Numbered from the stretch's first letter, positions 9,626-18,007 are shown. The stretch: 64,000 bases of DNA from Microbacteriaceae bacterium (GCA_025464975.1 JAODMT010000024.1:1-64000); one strand, 5' to 3'. The notes: generated from the letters alone by a model not told the origin. Made by a program: numbers and translations.

Positions 9626-9952
9626 ATGTCAAACGCCAAAGATGTAACCGACGCGAGCTTCCAGGCCGACGTCCTGGACTCTGAAAAGCTCGTCCTTGTC
9701 GACTTCTGGGCCGAGTGGTGTGGCCCGTGTCGTGCGGTCAGCCCGATCCTCGACCAGATCGCCTCCGAGCACTCCGACAAGATCCAGCTCGTCAAGGTCA
9801 ACGTTGACGACAACATGGAGATCGCCGCAAAATACCAGATCACCTCGATCCCGGCGATGAAGCTGTTCAAGGCCGGAGAGGTCGTCAAGACCGTTATCGG
9901 GGCAAAGCCGAAGCCGGCGCTCGAATCCGACTTCGCCGAGTGGCTCAAGTAA
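9626..9952 (+). CDS. trxA: Thioredoxin
   Basis: Small cytoplasmic thiol-disulfide reductant. The 108-residue product carries the canonical WCGPC active site (C32, C35), the conserved VDFWAEWCGPC lead-in and the cis-proline loop SIPAM. The ATG at 9626 has AAAGAGAGA upstream and gives standard thioredoxin length; an earlier in-frame start at 9578 would overlap trxB and add a non-family extension. Co-transcribed with trxB, so it is probably under the same SigR-type promoter, and it is followed by a strong terminator. Confidence 0.97.
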   Translation: MSNAKDVTDASFQADVLDSEKLVLVDFWAEWCGPCRAVSPILDQIASEHSDKIQLVKVNVDDNMEIAAKYQITSIPAMKLFKAGEVVKTVIGAKPKPALESDFAEWLK

Positions 9953-9980
9953 CGAGGCAATACCTGGCCACAGAACCACG

Positions 9981-10018
9981 CAAGAGGGCCGCCCACCGCT
10001 AGGTGAGCGGCCCTCTTG
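9981..10018. terminator. Strong hairpin terminator after trxA
   Basis: CAAGAGGGCCGC at 9981-9992 is perfectly complementary to GCGGCCCTCTTG at 10007-10018, a 12-bp stem; the loop can add a CACC/GGTG pairing. It lies 29 bases after the trxA stop. A short T-rich stretch follows poorly, so it may be a T-run-independent terminator of the type common in high-GC actinobacteria. Confidence 0.8.
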
Positions 10019-10071
10019 GGTACCGCGGCTATTCTTGAGTCTTCACCTCATCGCTCGACCCTGGAACAGCC

Positions 10072-11400
10072 ATGACAAACGCCGGAACACCGTCTCGCCC
10101 CGACTCTGGGACAAATCTCGACCCCTGGTACGACCTCTATGCCGATCGCACCGCCGGATTGAGCGCATCTGAGGTCCGAGCGCTCTTCGCGGTCGCCTCC
10201 CGTCCGGAGGTCGTCTCCCTCGCCGGAGGCATGCCATTCGTCAGTGGGCTGCCCACCGAGCTAGTCGCGGGCGCGTTCGAGCGGATGATGCGGGACAGCG
10301 GCCCGCAGGCGCTCCAATACGGCTCGGGGCAAGGCGTACCGGCCCTTCGCGAACAGATTCTCGAAGTGATGGCGCTCGAGGGGATTCGAGCGAGCGTCGA
10401 CGACGTCGTCGTGACGACCGGATCCCAACATGCGCTCGAGCTCGTCACCAAGCTCTTTCTCAACCCCGGCGACGTCGTGCTGGCCGAGGGTCCGAGCTAC
10501 GTGACGGCGATGGTGGTCTTCAACTCCTTTCAGGCCGACATCAATCACGTCCCCATGGACGAGTTCGGGCTGATTCCCCAGGCGCTCCGGGAGGCAATCG
10601 CCCGCATCAAAGCGGCCGGCAAGACCATCAAGTTCCTGTACACAATCCCGTCATTCAGCAACCCGGCCGGAGTCACCCTCACCTGGGAGCGTCGCCTCGA
10701 GGTTCTCGAGATCTGTCGCGACAACGAGATTCTCGTCCTCGAGGACAACCCGTACGGCCTGCTGTACTTCGACTCGCCGCCGCCCCACGCAATGAGATCG
10801 GTCGACGAAGACGGCGTCATCTACCTCGGAACCTTTTCGAAGACGCTCGCCCCCGGGTTCCGGGTCGGCTGGGCCCTCGCGCCGCACGCCATTCGGGAGA
10901 AGCTCATTCTCGCGAACGAGGCCGCGGTGCTGTCCCCGAGCTCATTCAGTCAACTCATGATCTCCGAATATCTCGCGGCCGCGGACTGGAAGGGACAGAT
11001 CGACACCTTCCGGGGTATTTACCAGGAGCGTCGGGACGCAATGCTCTCCGCCCTCGCCGAATTTCTCCCCCAATTGCGGTGGACGGTTCCGGGCGGCGGC
11101 TTCTACGTGTGGGCGACACTGCCAGACAACATGGATTCGAAGGCCATGCTGCCCAGGGCGGTCAGGGAACTCGTCGCCTACACGCCGGGGACGGCGTTCT
11201 ATGCCGATGGAAGTGGACGAAACAACATCCGCCTGTCGTTCTGCTACCCGACTCCGGAATTCATCCGGGAGGGCATCCGTCGGCTGTCCACGGTAATCAA
11301 CGGCGAAATCGACCTCTTGAACACCTTCTCGCAGACGACGCCACTCGCGACCGTCCCACTCAAACAGGGCGTCGCAAGCCCGCCATCCAACATCGGTTGA
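10072..11400 (+). CDS. PLP-dependent aminotransferase, class I/II (2-aminoadipate transaminase-like)
   Basis: Fold-type I aminotransferase. The 442-residue protein shows the PLP-binding lysine at about K257 in YLGTFSKTLAPGFRVGW, the NPAGVT substrate loop and the LEDNPYGLL aspartate segment, features of the LysN/2-aminoadipate and MocR-type aminotransferase branch. It has no N-terminal GntR HTH domain, so it is an enzyme and not a MocR regulator. The physiological amino donor cannot be read from sequence. The ddl-like gene begins 8 bases after its stop, suggesting an operon. The ATG at 10072 has only a weak ribosome binding site. Confidence 0.85.
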   Translation: MTNAGTPSRPDSGTNLDPWYDLYADRTAGLSASEVRALFAVASRPEVVSLAGGMPFVSGLPTELVAGAFERMMRDSGPQALQYGSGQGVPALREQILEVMALEGIRASVDDVVVTTGSQHALELVTKLFLNPGDVVLAEGPSYVTAMVVFNSFQADINHVPMDEFGLIPQALREAIARIKAAGKTIKFLYTIPSFSNPAGVTLTWERRLEVLEICRDNEILVLEDNPYGLLYFDSPPPHAMRSVDEDGVIYLGTFSKTLAPGFRVGWALAPHAIREKLILANEAAVLSPSSFSQLMISEYLAAADWKGQIDTFRGIYQERRDAMLSALAEFLPQLRWTVPGGGFYVWATLPDNMDSKAMLPRAVRELVAYTPGTAFYADGSGRNNIRLSFCYPTPEFIREGIRRLSTVINGEIDLLNTFSQTTPLATVPLKQGVASPPSNIG

Positions 11401-11408
11401 GCCACATC

Positions 11409-12371
11409 GTGACCAATAATCCCACCCGAACCGTCGTCGTCCTCGCCGGCGGAATCTCCCACGAGCGCGACGTGTCACTTCGGTCCGGCCGCCAGGTGGC
11501 AGACCGACTCCAGGAACACGGAATCACGGTCATTTTGCGTGACCCGGATGCCTCGCTGCTCTCCTACCTCGCCGCGTCGCCTCCCGACGTGGTTTGGCCG
11601 GCGCTGCATGGTGCAAGCGGAGAGGACGGGGCGCTTCGCGCGCTTCTCGAGTTCGTCGGAGTCCCCTACGTCGGTTCCCAGCCGGGCTCCGCTCGGCTCG
11701 CCTGGGACAAACCGACCGCCAAGTCGCTCGTGGAGCGCTCTGGGGTGCCAACCCCGTCGTCGATCGCGCTATCCCGGGATGCCTTCCGTGAGCTCGGCGC
11801 GTCAAGCGTTCTGGACTGCGTAACCTCGAGGCTGCCGGTCCCCCTCGTCGTCAAGCCCGCTCAGGGAGGATCGGCCCAAGGGGTGACCCTCGTCGATGAT
11901 CGCGCCGACCTGCCGCGGGCGATGGTCGATGCCTACACGTATTGCGACGTCGCGCTTGTGGAACAACGCGTAGTCGGCACCGAAATCGCGGTCGGCATCA
12001 TCGACACCGGCGATGGCCCAGTGGCGCTCCCCGCGGTGGAAATCCAGCCGCTCTCCGGCGTCTACAGCTTCGAGGCCCGCTACAACGCCGGTGAGACTCG
12101 GTTTTACACACCCGCTCGACTGAGCCCCGAGGTGAGCGCGGCCGCTGCCGACGTCGCCCTCCGCGCCCATCGCGCACTGGGGTTGCGTCACCTCTCCCGG
12201 GTCGACCTCATCGTCGATTCCTCCGGCACCGCGTGGTTTCTGGAGGCCAACGTGTTGCCCGGGCTCACCGAAACCTCGCTGCTCCCCCTCGCGCTCGAGA
12301 GCGCCGGACACGACCTCGGCTGGGTCTACTCTGCCCTTGCAGAAGCGGCCATCCGCGAAGCGAACGCCTGA
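11409..12371 (+). CDS. D-alanine--D-alanine ligase-like ATP-grasp protein
   Basis: ATP-grasp ligase of the Ddl family. From the GTG at 11409 the 320-residue product begins near the conserved GGISHERDVSLRSG motif, then has LHGASGEDGALRALLE, the ATP-binding KPAQGGSAQGV, and a C-terminal LEANVLPGLTETSLLP that matches the Ddl ExNxxPGxT pattern. It lies between an aminotransferase and parB, a position seen in related actinobacteria, apart from the mur cluster where the housekeeping ddl normally sits. It could be a second Ddl or a ligase for another D-amino-acid or amide substrate; family assignment is firm, substrate is not. Confidence 0.8.
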   Translation: MTNNPTRTVVVLAGGISHERDVSLRSGRQVADRLQEHGITVILRDPDASLLSYLAASPPDVVWPALHGASGEDGALRALLEFVGVPYVGSQPGSARLAWDKPTAKSLVERSGVPTPSSIALSRDAFRELGASSVLDCVTSRLPVPLVVKPAQGGSAQGVTLVDDRADLPRAMVDAYTYCDVALVEQRVVGTEIAVGIIDTGDGPVALPAVEIQPLSGVYSFEARYNAGETRFYTPARLSPEVSAAAADVALRAHRALGLRHLSRVDLIVDSSGTAWFLEANVLPGLTETSLLPLALESAGHDLGWVYSALAEAAIREANA

Positions 12372-12451
12372 ATCGGTTCGTCTTAGCGATCCCGCGCATA
12401 CCCTCCGGCAAAAAGGAATCCCGCGGCTCGCCGCGCGGAGACGGATTTACA

Positions 12452-12520
12452 AAATAGGCGTCCCATCAGGCCTTTACGCGAAACTTCCGCGTGGGTGTCG
12501 GCCTGAAGGAACGCCTATTT
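12452..12520. terminator. Large three-part inverted repeat between convergent ddl-like gene and parB
   Basis: Three nested pairings share one centre: AAATAGGCGT (12452-12461) with ACGCCTATTT (12511-12520), CAGGCC (12467-12472) with GGCCTG (12500-12505), and ACGCG (12476-12480) with CGCGT (12488-12492). A minus-strand transcript would end the stem in a run of four U. The position between converging genes fits a bidirectional terminator. Confidence 0.65.
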
Positions 12521-12542
12521 CGCTTCCTGAAGTCGGCGGCGC

Positions 12543-13541
12543 CTAGCCGAATCCCGGCTCGTTTAGCTCGGCCAGGATGCGATTGAGGTCGGCGACCGTG
12601 GCGAAATCGATGACTATCGTTCCCTTGCTCGAACCGAGGTTAACCTTGACCCGGGTGTTGAGCCGATCTCCCAGTCGTTCCGCAATCTCGTCGAGCTGCC
12701 CCTGACGGCGACCCGCGCTCGGGCGCGGCGCTCGGCCGACCTTCGTCGAGACGAGCACGGCAGCGGCCTCGGCTGCCCGCACGGACAGGTCCTCGTTGAC
12801 GATCTTGTCCGCGAGGCGCTCCATCGTCGCCTCGTCGCCGGCAGAAAGGATCGCCCTCGCGTGTCCGGCGCTGAGTACCCCGGCGGCCACGCGGTTCTGA
12901 ACCGCGGTTGGCAGTCGCAGCAAGCGAATGGTGTTCGTGATCTGTGGGCGGGATCGCCCAATCCGAGCGGCGAGCTCGTCCTGGGTGATCCCGAAGTCGG
13001 CGAGCAATTGCTGATACGCCGACGCCTCTTCGAGTGGGTTGAGGTTCGCGCGATGGAGGTTTTCGAGCAGGGCATCGCGCAGCATCGCATCGTCCGCCGT
13101 GCTCTTCACGACAGCGGGGATGCTCTCGAGCCCGAGAAGCTTGCTCGCCCGCAAACGGCGCTCGCCCATGACGAGTTCGTATTGCGGCTCACCGGATCGC
13201 GATCCGACTATCGGACGCACCACGATCGGCTGAAGCACTCCGACCTCGCGAATCGAGGCGACCAGCTCCTCCAGCTCCTCCTGCACGAAGGAGGTCCGAG
13301 GCTGAGACGCATTGGGGATGATCTCATTCACCGGCAGGTTGGCGAGCCGAGCACCGGGAACCGCCGCGAGACCGGGAGTCACAACGTGTCCGCTGGCCAG
13401 TTGCTCAGCACTGAGCTCAACCGTCGTGGTCTTGGCACTCGTCGGGAAGAACACATCAACCGGTCTGGCCGGGCTACCCTCGTCGGTCGGGATCAGCGAT
13501 CCGATTCCCCTGCCAAGGCCTGTTCTCTTCGGTCCAGCCAT
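12543..13541 (-). CDS. parB: Chromosome partitioning protein ParB
   Basis: CTP-dependent DNA clamp that loads at parS and spreads to organise the origin region. The 332-residue protein has a variable N-terminus, the ParB/Srx domain with GERRLRASK at about 126-134, an HTH at about 184-207 (GITQDELAARIGRSRPQITNTIRLLRL region), and a C-terminal dimerisation segment. It overlaps the parA stop, and two parS sites lie within 2.3 kb. Convergent with the ddl-like gene. Start ATG at 13541 agrees with actinobacterial ParB N-termini (RTGLGRGIGSLIP). Confidence 0.95.
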   Translation of the reverse strand: MAGPKRTGLGRGIGSLIPTDEGSPARPVDVFFPTSAKTTTVELSAEQLASGHVVTPGLAAVPGARLANLPVNEIIPNASQPRTSFVQEELEELVASIREVGVLQPIVVRPIVGSRSGEPQYELVMGERRLRASKLLGLESIPAVVKSTADDAMLRDALLENLHRANLNPLEEASAYQQLLADFGITQDELAARIGRSRPQITNTIRLLRLPTAVQNRVAAGVLSAGHARAILSAGDEATMERLADKIVNEDLSVRAAEAAAVLVSTKVGRAPRPSAGRRQGQLDEIAERLGDRLNTRVKVNLGSSKGTIVIDFATVADLNRILAELNEPGFG

Positions 13542-14956
13542 TATTTCGGTGCTCCCCTGTGTGCGATTTCAGCGGCTGCCTCGAGATAAGAAAGCGAGCC
13601 GGGCGAATAGGTGTCGTAACTGATCACGGTCTGTCCGTAGCTCGGAGCCTCCGAGATGCGAACGGAACGAGGAATGAGGCTCGAGAGGACCTTGTCCGGG
13701 AAGTGGCCACGAACGTCCTGCGCCACCTGGTTGGCCAGGTTCGTGCGCGCGTCATACATCGTGAGCAGAATCGTTGACACGGTGAGCTCCGGATTGAGGT
13801 GCCGCTCGATCAGCTGGATGTTGGTGAGCAGTTGGCTCAGGCCCTCGAGCGCGTAGTACTCGCATTGAATCGGAATGAGCACCTCTCGGGCCGCGACGAA
13901 GGCATTGATCGTCAGAAGGCCGAGGGACGGAGGGCAATCGATGAAAACGTAGTGAAACGGATCCTCGCTCTCCCTCAGGAAGCTTTCGAGCGAGGTCCGC
14001 AGGCGCTGTTCGCGGGCAACCATCGAGACCAGCTCGATTTCGGCTCCGGCAAGATGAATCGTGGCCGGCACGCAGTAGAGCGCATCGAATTCCGGGCTCT
14101 TCTGAATCACGTTTCGTATCGGCTCGTCGTTGATGACCACGTCGTAAACGCTGATCGTGTCCGATCGGTGCTCGATGCCGAGCGCCGTGGACGCGTTTCC
14201 CTGCGGATCGAGGTCGATAACAAGCACTCTCGCCCCGTTCCGAGCCAGCGCCGCGGCCAGATTGACCGTGGTCGTCGTCTTACCGACGCCGCCCTTTTGG
14301 TTGGCGACGGTGAAGACTCGTGTCTTGGCCGGTAGCGGAAGCTGCTCGGCGGCGAGTGCCTGCTTTCTCCGGGTGATTTCGGAGAGTTCCCGCGCCAGCG
14401 GGGTTTCCCCGAGGGACAGGGACCCGGATGAGCCCGCCGGGACCGCCGTAGCGGACTCCACTCCGACCGCGAGTGCCACGGCGAGTGCTTCCGTCGCGTC
14501 CTCCGCCGTCGCGTCCTCCGCCGTCGCATCCACTGCCGCCGCGTCGGAAGTCGGCTCTGCGGCGCTGGCGTGTTCGGTGACAGTGTCTTCGTCGCCGTCA
14601 TAGGCTTCGCTGCCCCCGACGCCCTCGGCCGGCCCAACGTGAGTCTCGGGCGCTGGTTCCCCGTCACCGATTGGCTGCGGTTCAGTCTGGCGTTCGGTCT
14701 CCGATTCGGTCTCTGGTTGAGCAGAGGAAATCAAATCCGTTGCCGTAGAGGTCTCGAGCGACTTGTTTGCGTCGGTATCCGATTGGCGTTCTCCCGCCGA
14801 ATGACCGTTCGAAGCGGCTGTCGTGATGGCCTCGCCGGCCGTCGCATCCTGCGCGAGCTCGTCCTCGCGCATTGCCTCGAATATTTCGGCCGCGTAGTCC
14901 GCCTTCGCGGCCTCGGGCGGATGTTTCACGTGAAACCTTTTCAATCGGAACTGCAA
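13541..14956 (-). CDS. parA: Chromosome partitioning ATPase ParA with long acidic N-terminal extension
   Basis: Walker ATPase that moves ParB-parS complexes. The ATPase domain begins only at about residue 212 (RVFTVANQKGGVGKTTTTVN; deviant Walker A KGGVGKT) and continues with IDLDPQGNAS and IDCPPSLG. The preceding ~210 residues are acidic, Ala/Thr/Glu-rich and probably disordered. The TTG at 14956 has AGGAGG upstream but with only 4 bases of spacing, so the true start is uncertain; an ATG at 14872 still leaves a ~183-residue extension. The beginning of the frame includes a parS site (coding FHVKH). It overlaps parB by one base and follows rsmG. Confidence 0.9.
   Translation of the reverse strand: MQFRLKRFHVKHPPEAAKADYAAEIFEAMREDELAQDATAGEAITTAASNGHSAGERQSDTDANKSLETSTATDLISSAQPETESETERQTEPQPIGDGEPAPETHVGPAEGVGGSEAYDGDEDTVTEHASAAEPTSDAAAVDATAEDATAEDATEALAVALAVGVESATAVPAGSSGSLSLGETPLARELSEITRRKQALAAEQLPLPAKTRVFTVANQKGGVGKTTTTVNLAAALARNGARVLVIDLDPQGNASTALGIEHRSDTISVYDVVINDEPIRNVIQKSPEFDALYCVPATIHLAGAEIELVSMVAREQRLRTSLESFLRESEDPFHYVFIDCPPSLGLLTINAFVAAREVLIPIQCEYYALEGLSQLLTNIQLIERHLNPELTVSTILLTMYDARTNLANQVAQDVRGHFPDKVLSSLIPRSVRISEAPSYGQTVISYDTYSPGSLSYLEAAAEIAHRGAPK
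14491..14535. repeat. 15-bp tandem repeat inside parA extension
   Basis: Two exact copies of CCGTCGCGTCCTCCG (14491-14505 and 14506-14520) and a third degenerate copy (14521-14535). On the coding strand they specify the repeated peptide DATAE in the ParA N-terminal extension, so the extension probably varies in length by slippage. Confidence 0.8.
14922..14937. promoter_or_regulatory. parS site at the 5' end of parA
   Basis: TGTTTCACGTGAAACC matches the universal parS consensus TGTTTCACGTGAAACA at 15 of 16 positions. It lies inside the predicted parA reading frame (residues 8-13) if translation starts at 14956. ParB binding here can nucleate the partition complex and may also modulate parA expression. 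Confidence 0.9.
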
Positions 14957-15088
14957 ATTTCCTCCTGCGCGAGCGCGGTGGCCGACCTGGCCCCGCTTCG
15001 GTCGGATCGTCTGAGATCCAAAGACTCAATGAGACGGGGCAGCGTGAGAGTGAACGACTGGGCGGCCACGTCAGGTCCCCACCCGAGC

Positions 15089-15733
15089 TCAGTCAACTGT
15101 AGCTCGAAAGACCCTTGTCACCTCGGTGGCCACTCCGTCGCCGACCGTGACAACTTCAACATTCGTGAGACGCGCCTTGCGGATGACCTTCGCGGCGGAT
15201 TCGATTTCCGCGTCCACACTCGACCCCTTGAGAAACAGCAGTTCGCCGCCGGAGCGCACAAGAGGCACGGTGAGTGGGATCAGCTTTGACAGGGCGCTGA
15301 CGGCACGAGCGGTCACCTGGTCCAGCCACGGCGACAGTTTGACCTCTTCCGCCCGTCCCCGCACGACCTCGACGTTATCGAGCCCGAGATCCGCGGTCTC
15401 GCGGATCAGCCACTCGACCCGTCGTTCCATCGGCTCGATCAGGACGAGTCGAACGTCCGGCCTGGAGATGGCGAGCACCAGCCCTGGCAATCCGGCCCCA
15501 CTGCCAACGTCCCCGACCCTCCCCGGGCGCAAGAGCGGAGCGAGAAGCGCACTGTTGATTATGTGCCGGGTCCACAACCTCGGCATCTCCAGCGGACCGA
15601 TCAGCCCGAGCCGTTCCCCTTCGCGCGCGAGGTCGGCGGTGTATTGCCGGGCGAGCTCTAGGCGGTCGCCAAACAACGACTGCGCAATCTGCGGTTCTGG
15701 CTCGACTTCAGGCGTGGCGAATTGGTCAGGCAC
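15089..15733 (-). CDS. rsmG: 16S rRNA (guanine527-N7) methyltransferase RsmG
   Basis: SAM-dependent methyltransferase that modifies G527 of 16S rRNA. The 214-residue protein shows the RsmG signatures RLWTRHIINSALLAPLL and the SAM motif DVGSGAGLPGL, with later TARAVSALSKL. Loss in other bacteria gives low-level streptomycin resistance. It starts at a GTG at 15733, six bases from a parS site, and lies between khpB/jag and parA as in most actinobacteria. Confidence 0.94.
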   Translation of the reverse strand: MPDQFATPEVEPEPQIAQSLFGDRLELARQYTADLAREGERLGLIGPLEMPRLWTRHIINSALLAPLLRPGRVGDVGSGAGLPGLVLAISRPDVRLVLIEPMERRVEWLIRETADLGLDNVEVVRGRAEEVKLSPWLDQVTARAVSALSKLIPLTVPLVRSGGELLFLKGSSVDAEIESAAKVIRKARLTNVEVVTVGDGVATEVTRVFRATVD

Positions 15734-15738
15734 GGTGA

Positions 15739-15754
15739 TGTTTCACGTGAAACT
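15739..15754. promoter_or_regulatory. parS site between khpB/jag and rsmG
   Basis: TGTTTCACGTGAAACT matches the parS consensus at 15 of 16 positions. It overlaps the stop codon of khpB/jag and lies six bases upstream of the rsmG start. With the site at 14922 it forms a pair 817 bases apart near oriC. Confidence 0.9.
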
Positions 15755-16316
15755 ACGCCCGGGTGATGACGGTGTGGCGGTCTGAGCCTTCGCCCTCGGA
15801 CCGCGACACCAGGCCCTTGCCCGCAACGAGGTCGTGCACGAGCTTGCGCTCGTAGGAAGACATCGGCGGCAACGCGGCGGACTGAGCGCCGCCGTCGATC
15901 CGCTCGGCCGCCCGATCCACAAGGTGAGCAAGCTCGGCCTCACGAACCTGGCGCGACCCACCAACGTCGAGGATCAGCCGCGAGAATACGCCGGTCTTGG
16001 CCTGAACCGCGATTCGCGTCAGCTCCTGCAGAGCGTTGACCGTCTCGGGCTTGGAAAGCAGCCGTAGGTTGCTGTCCTGGCTGGAGTTCACGGAAAGGTA
16101 GGCGCGTCCGTCGCGGGCATCAATATCGATGTCTCCGTCAAGATCGGTGATATCCAGCAGCTCTTCGATGTAGTCGGCGGCGATGTCGCCTTCCTCCTCG
16201 AGCTGGCTCACCGAACGGGAGGAGTCCGCGGAGGGGCCGGAAGTAGCAACGACTCCCGCTTCGCCCTCAACGGCGAGGTCCACATCAGTGGCGAGGTCCG
16301 GGGTGGTTTCTTCCAT
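15753..16316 (-). CDS. jag: RNA-binding protein KhpB/Jag (KH-R3H)
   Basis: RNA-binding protein of the KhpB/Jag/SpoIIIJ-associated family. The 187-residue product has an acidic N-terminal region, a KH-like domain (DYIEELLDITDLDGDIDIDA region, residues about 45-110) and a C-terminal R3H domain containing LPPMSSYERKLVHDLV. It sits directly downstream of yidC, the usual pairing. The ATG at 16316 starts the acidic leader; no Jag-N domain is present, as is normal in actinobacteria. Confidence 0.9.
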   Translation of the reverse strand: MEETTPDLATDVDLAVEGEAGVVATSGPSADSSRSVSQLEEEGDIAADYIEELLDITDLDGDIDIDARDGRAYLSVNSSQDSNLRLLSKPETVNALQELTRIAVQAKTGVFSRLILDVGGSRQVREAELAHLVDRAAERIDGGAQSAALPPMSSYERKLVHDLVAGKGLVSRSEGEGSDRHTVITRA

Positions 16317-16387
16317 GGTGTGTCTCTTTCTTGAGCGAGCGAGTTCTTCGGCGAGCGAATTCTTCAGCGAGGGAGCGGGGGAGCGTG

Positions 16388-17344
16388 TTACTTCTTATTG
16401 CCGGTCTTTTTCGCCCGGTTCTTGTTCACCGGCTGCACTCGCTGCGTGGAGCGCGGCTCCTCGACGGCGAGCGGCTGCGTTCCCTCAATGATCGAGAACC
16501 CGCGACGCTGCGCCTTCTTGGCCATTCGTGCTTCCCTCGCGAGGGCGGCCTCGCTTCCGGGGGTCGGCATGTTGCGGATGACAAGGAACTGCTGGCCCAT
16601 GGTCCAGAAGTTCGACACGAGCCAATAGAACATCACGCCGAGCGGGAAGGTGTATCCAGAAAACGCGAAGACAAGGGGCAGCAGGTACAACAGGATGCGC
16701 TGCTGCTTGAACATTGGGCTGGCCTTCATCTCAGCCGACTGGTTCTTCGACATGATCTGAAGCTGGGTGATGAATTGCGACCCCGTCATGAGCACGATCA
16801 TCACGATCGCGATGACGATTACGTACCCGTTGCCAGCCGCAGTGCTGATCGCGAGGTGAAGCGGTGCGACGCCAAACAGCGAGGAATGACCGAAGGACTG
16901 CGACAGCGCCTTGTTTAGGAGGCCAACACCGACGAGGCCGGTCTGGGCGTTGTGCAACACCGAGAACAGGCTGAAGAAGATCGGCATCTGAAGCAGAAGT
17001 GGAAGACACGAACTCAGCGGGTTGGTCCCGGTCTTCTTGTACAGCTCCATGGTTTCGCGGGACATGGCCTCGCGGGAGAACTGGTCTTTCTTTCCCTTGT
17101 ACTTGTCCTGAATCTTCTTGAGCTGCGGCGCCACCTCGAGCATTCGGCGCTGGCTCCTGATCTGTCGGACAAAGATCGGAATCAGCGCGGCACGGATGAC
17201 CAGAACCAGTCCGACGATAGACAAAACCCAGGTCAGGCCGGCATTTGGGTCTAAACCAAGGAACGACCAAAATTCGTGGAAGGCGACGAGGATGAGCTCG
17301 ACGACCCACTTGATCGGCCAGAGGACGGTTCCGATGGGATCCAT
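16388..17344 (-). CDS. yidC: Membrane protein insertase YidC
   Basis: Inserts and folds inner-membrane proteins alone or with SecYEG. Starting at the ATG at 17344 the product is 318 residues, with a first helix near residues 8-45, the cytoplasmic loop KKIQDKYKGKKDQFSREA, the conserved NPLSSCLPLLLQMPIFFSLF segment and further helices, ending in a basic tail RAKKTGNKK. The upstream in-frame start at 17428 is rejected because it overlaps yidD and adds a non-family leader; AAAGGTGA lies just before 17344. Lies between yidD and khpB/jag. Confidence 0.94.
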   Translation of the reverse strand: MDPIGTVLWPIKWVVELILVAFHEFWSFLGLDPNAGLTWVLSIVGLVLVIRAALIPIFVRQIRSQRRMLEVAPQLKKIQDKYKGKKDQFSREAMSRETMELYKKTGTNPLSSCLPLLLQMPIFFSLFSVLHNAQTGLVGVGLLNKALSQSFGHSSLFGVAPLHLAISTAAGNGYVIVIAIVMIVLMTGSQFITQLQIMSKNQSAEMKASPMFKQQRILLYLLPLVFAFSGYTFPLGVMFYWLVSNFWTMGQQFLVIRNMPTPGSEAALAREARMAKKAQRRGFSIIEGTQPLAVEEPRSTQRVQPVNKNRAKKTGNKK

Positions 17345-17351
17345 GCTTAGG

Positions 17352-17660
17352 TCACCTTTCCGTGGCCATTGATACAACAAAACCAAATCGCGTAATCGCG
17401 TACTTGCTGACGACGCGGGGTGGGACATCGTCCACGCCGCCGGCGGCCCACGGGTGGCAGCGAGCGATGCGCCTAGCCCCCATCCAGGATCCGCGAATCA
17501 CGCCGTACTGCTGAATTGCCTGCAGTGTGTATGAAGAGCAAGAGGGGTAATACCGGCACACATCGCCGTAGAGGGGTGAAATCACCGCGCGATAGCACCG
17601 CAGCACCAAAACCAACAGGTTTCGGGGCAAGAGCAACAGGAATGCAAGCACGGAATTCAC
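17352..17660 (-). CDS. yidD: Membrane protein insertion efficiency factor YidD
   Basis: Small membrane-associated protein that assists YidC-dependent insertion. The 102-residue product has an N-terminal hydrophobic helix and the hallmark segment CRYYPSCSSYTLQAIQQYG with conserved cysteines, followed by RIARCHPW. It overlaps the rnpA stop by four bases and precedes yidC by seven bases, so rpmH-rnpA-yidD-yidC form one compact unit. The tail beyond the HPW motif (about 30 residues) is longer than in E. coli. Confidence 0.93.
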   Translation of the reverse strand: MNSVLAFLLLLPRNLLVLVLRCYRAVISPLYGDVCRYYPSCSSYTLQAIQQYGVIRGSWMGARRIARCHPWAAGGVDDVPPRVVSKYAITRFGFVVSMATER

Positions 17661-17998
17661 GCTAGTCTCACGCCCTCGCTTAAAACGTCGGAGATCTCAG
17701 TTCGCAGGGTAGCCCAGTTCGCCTGCGCCGCGCCTGGCAAAGCACGAATGACGATCTCGGTCCCCGGCTCAAGCGACGGTAGGGCCGCGTGACTCAACGA
17801 CTTGAGTCGTCGCCTGACAAGATTTCGGGATACGGCAATGCCTACGGTCTTTGGAACGATGAATCCGAAGCGCACGGGGCTTGTTTTGTTGGAGCGAAGC
17901 ACGTAAACGACCGTGTGAGGGGTCACGACACGACGACCACGGCGCACGAGGCGACGATAGTCATCTGCCCGGACAAGCCGGTTGGGCTTCGCCAACAC
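17657..17998 (-). CDS. rnpA: Ribonuclease P protein component
   Basis: Protein cofactor of RNase P, which removes 5' leaders from pre-tRNAs. The 113-residue basic protein has the family pattern RLVRADDYRRLVRRGRR at the start, RFGFIVPKTVG, and the RNR signature AVSRNLVRRRLKSL at about residues 53-67. GTG start at 17998, nine bases after rpmH. Position between rpmH and yidD is conserved across bacteria. Confidence 0.95.
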   Translation of the reverse strand: MLAKPNRLVRADDYRRLVRRGRRVVTPHTVVYVLRSNKTSPVRFGFIVPKTVGIAVSRNLVRRRLKSLSHAALPSLEPGTEIVIRALPGAAQANWATLRTEISDVLSEGVRLA

Positions 17999-18007
17999 CC
18001 GGGATTG

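Noticed and set aside
14491-14535. Tandem repeats considered as a CRISPR array
   Set aside because: Units are contiguous 15-mers in a coding frame with no spacers; no CRISPR array or cas gene was seen in the window.
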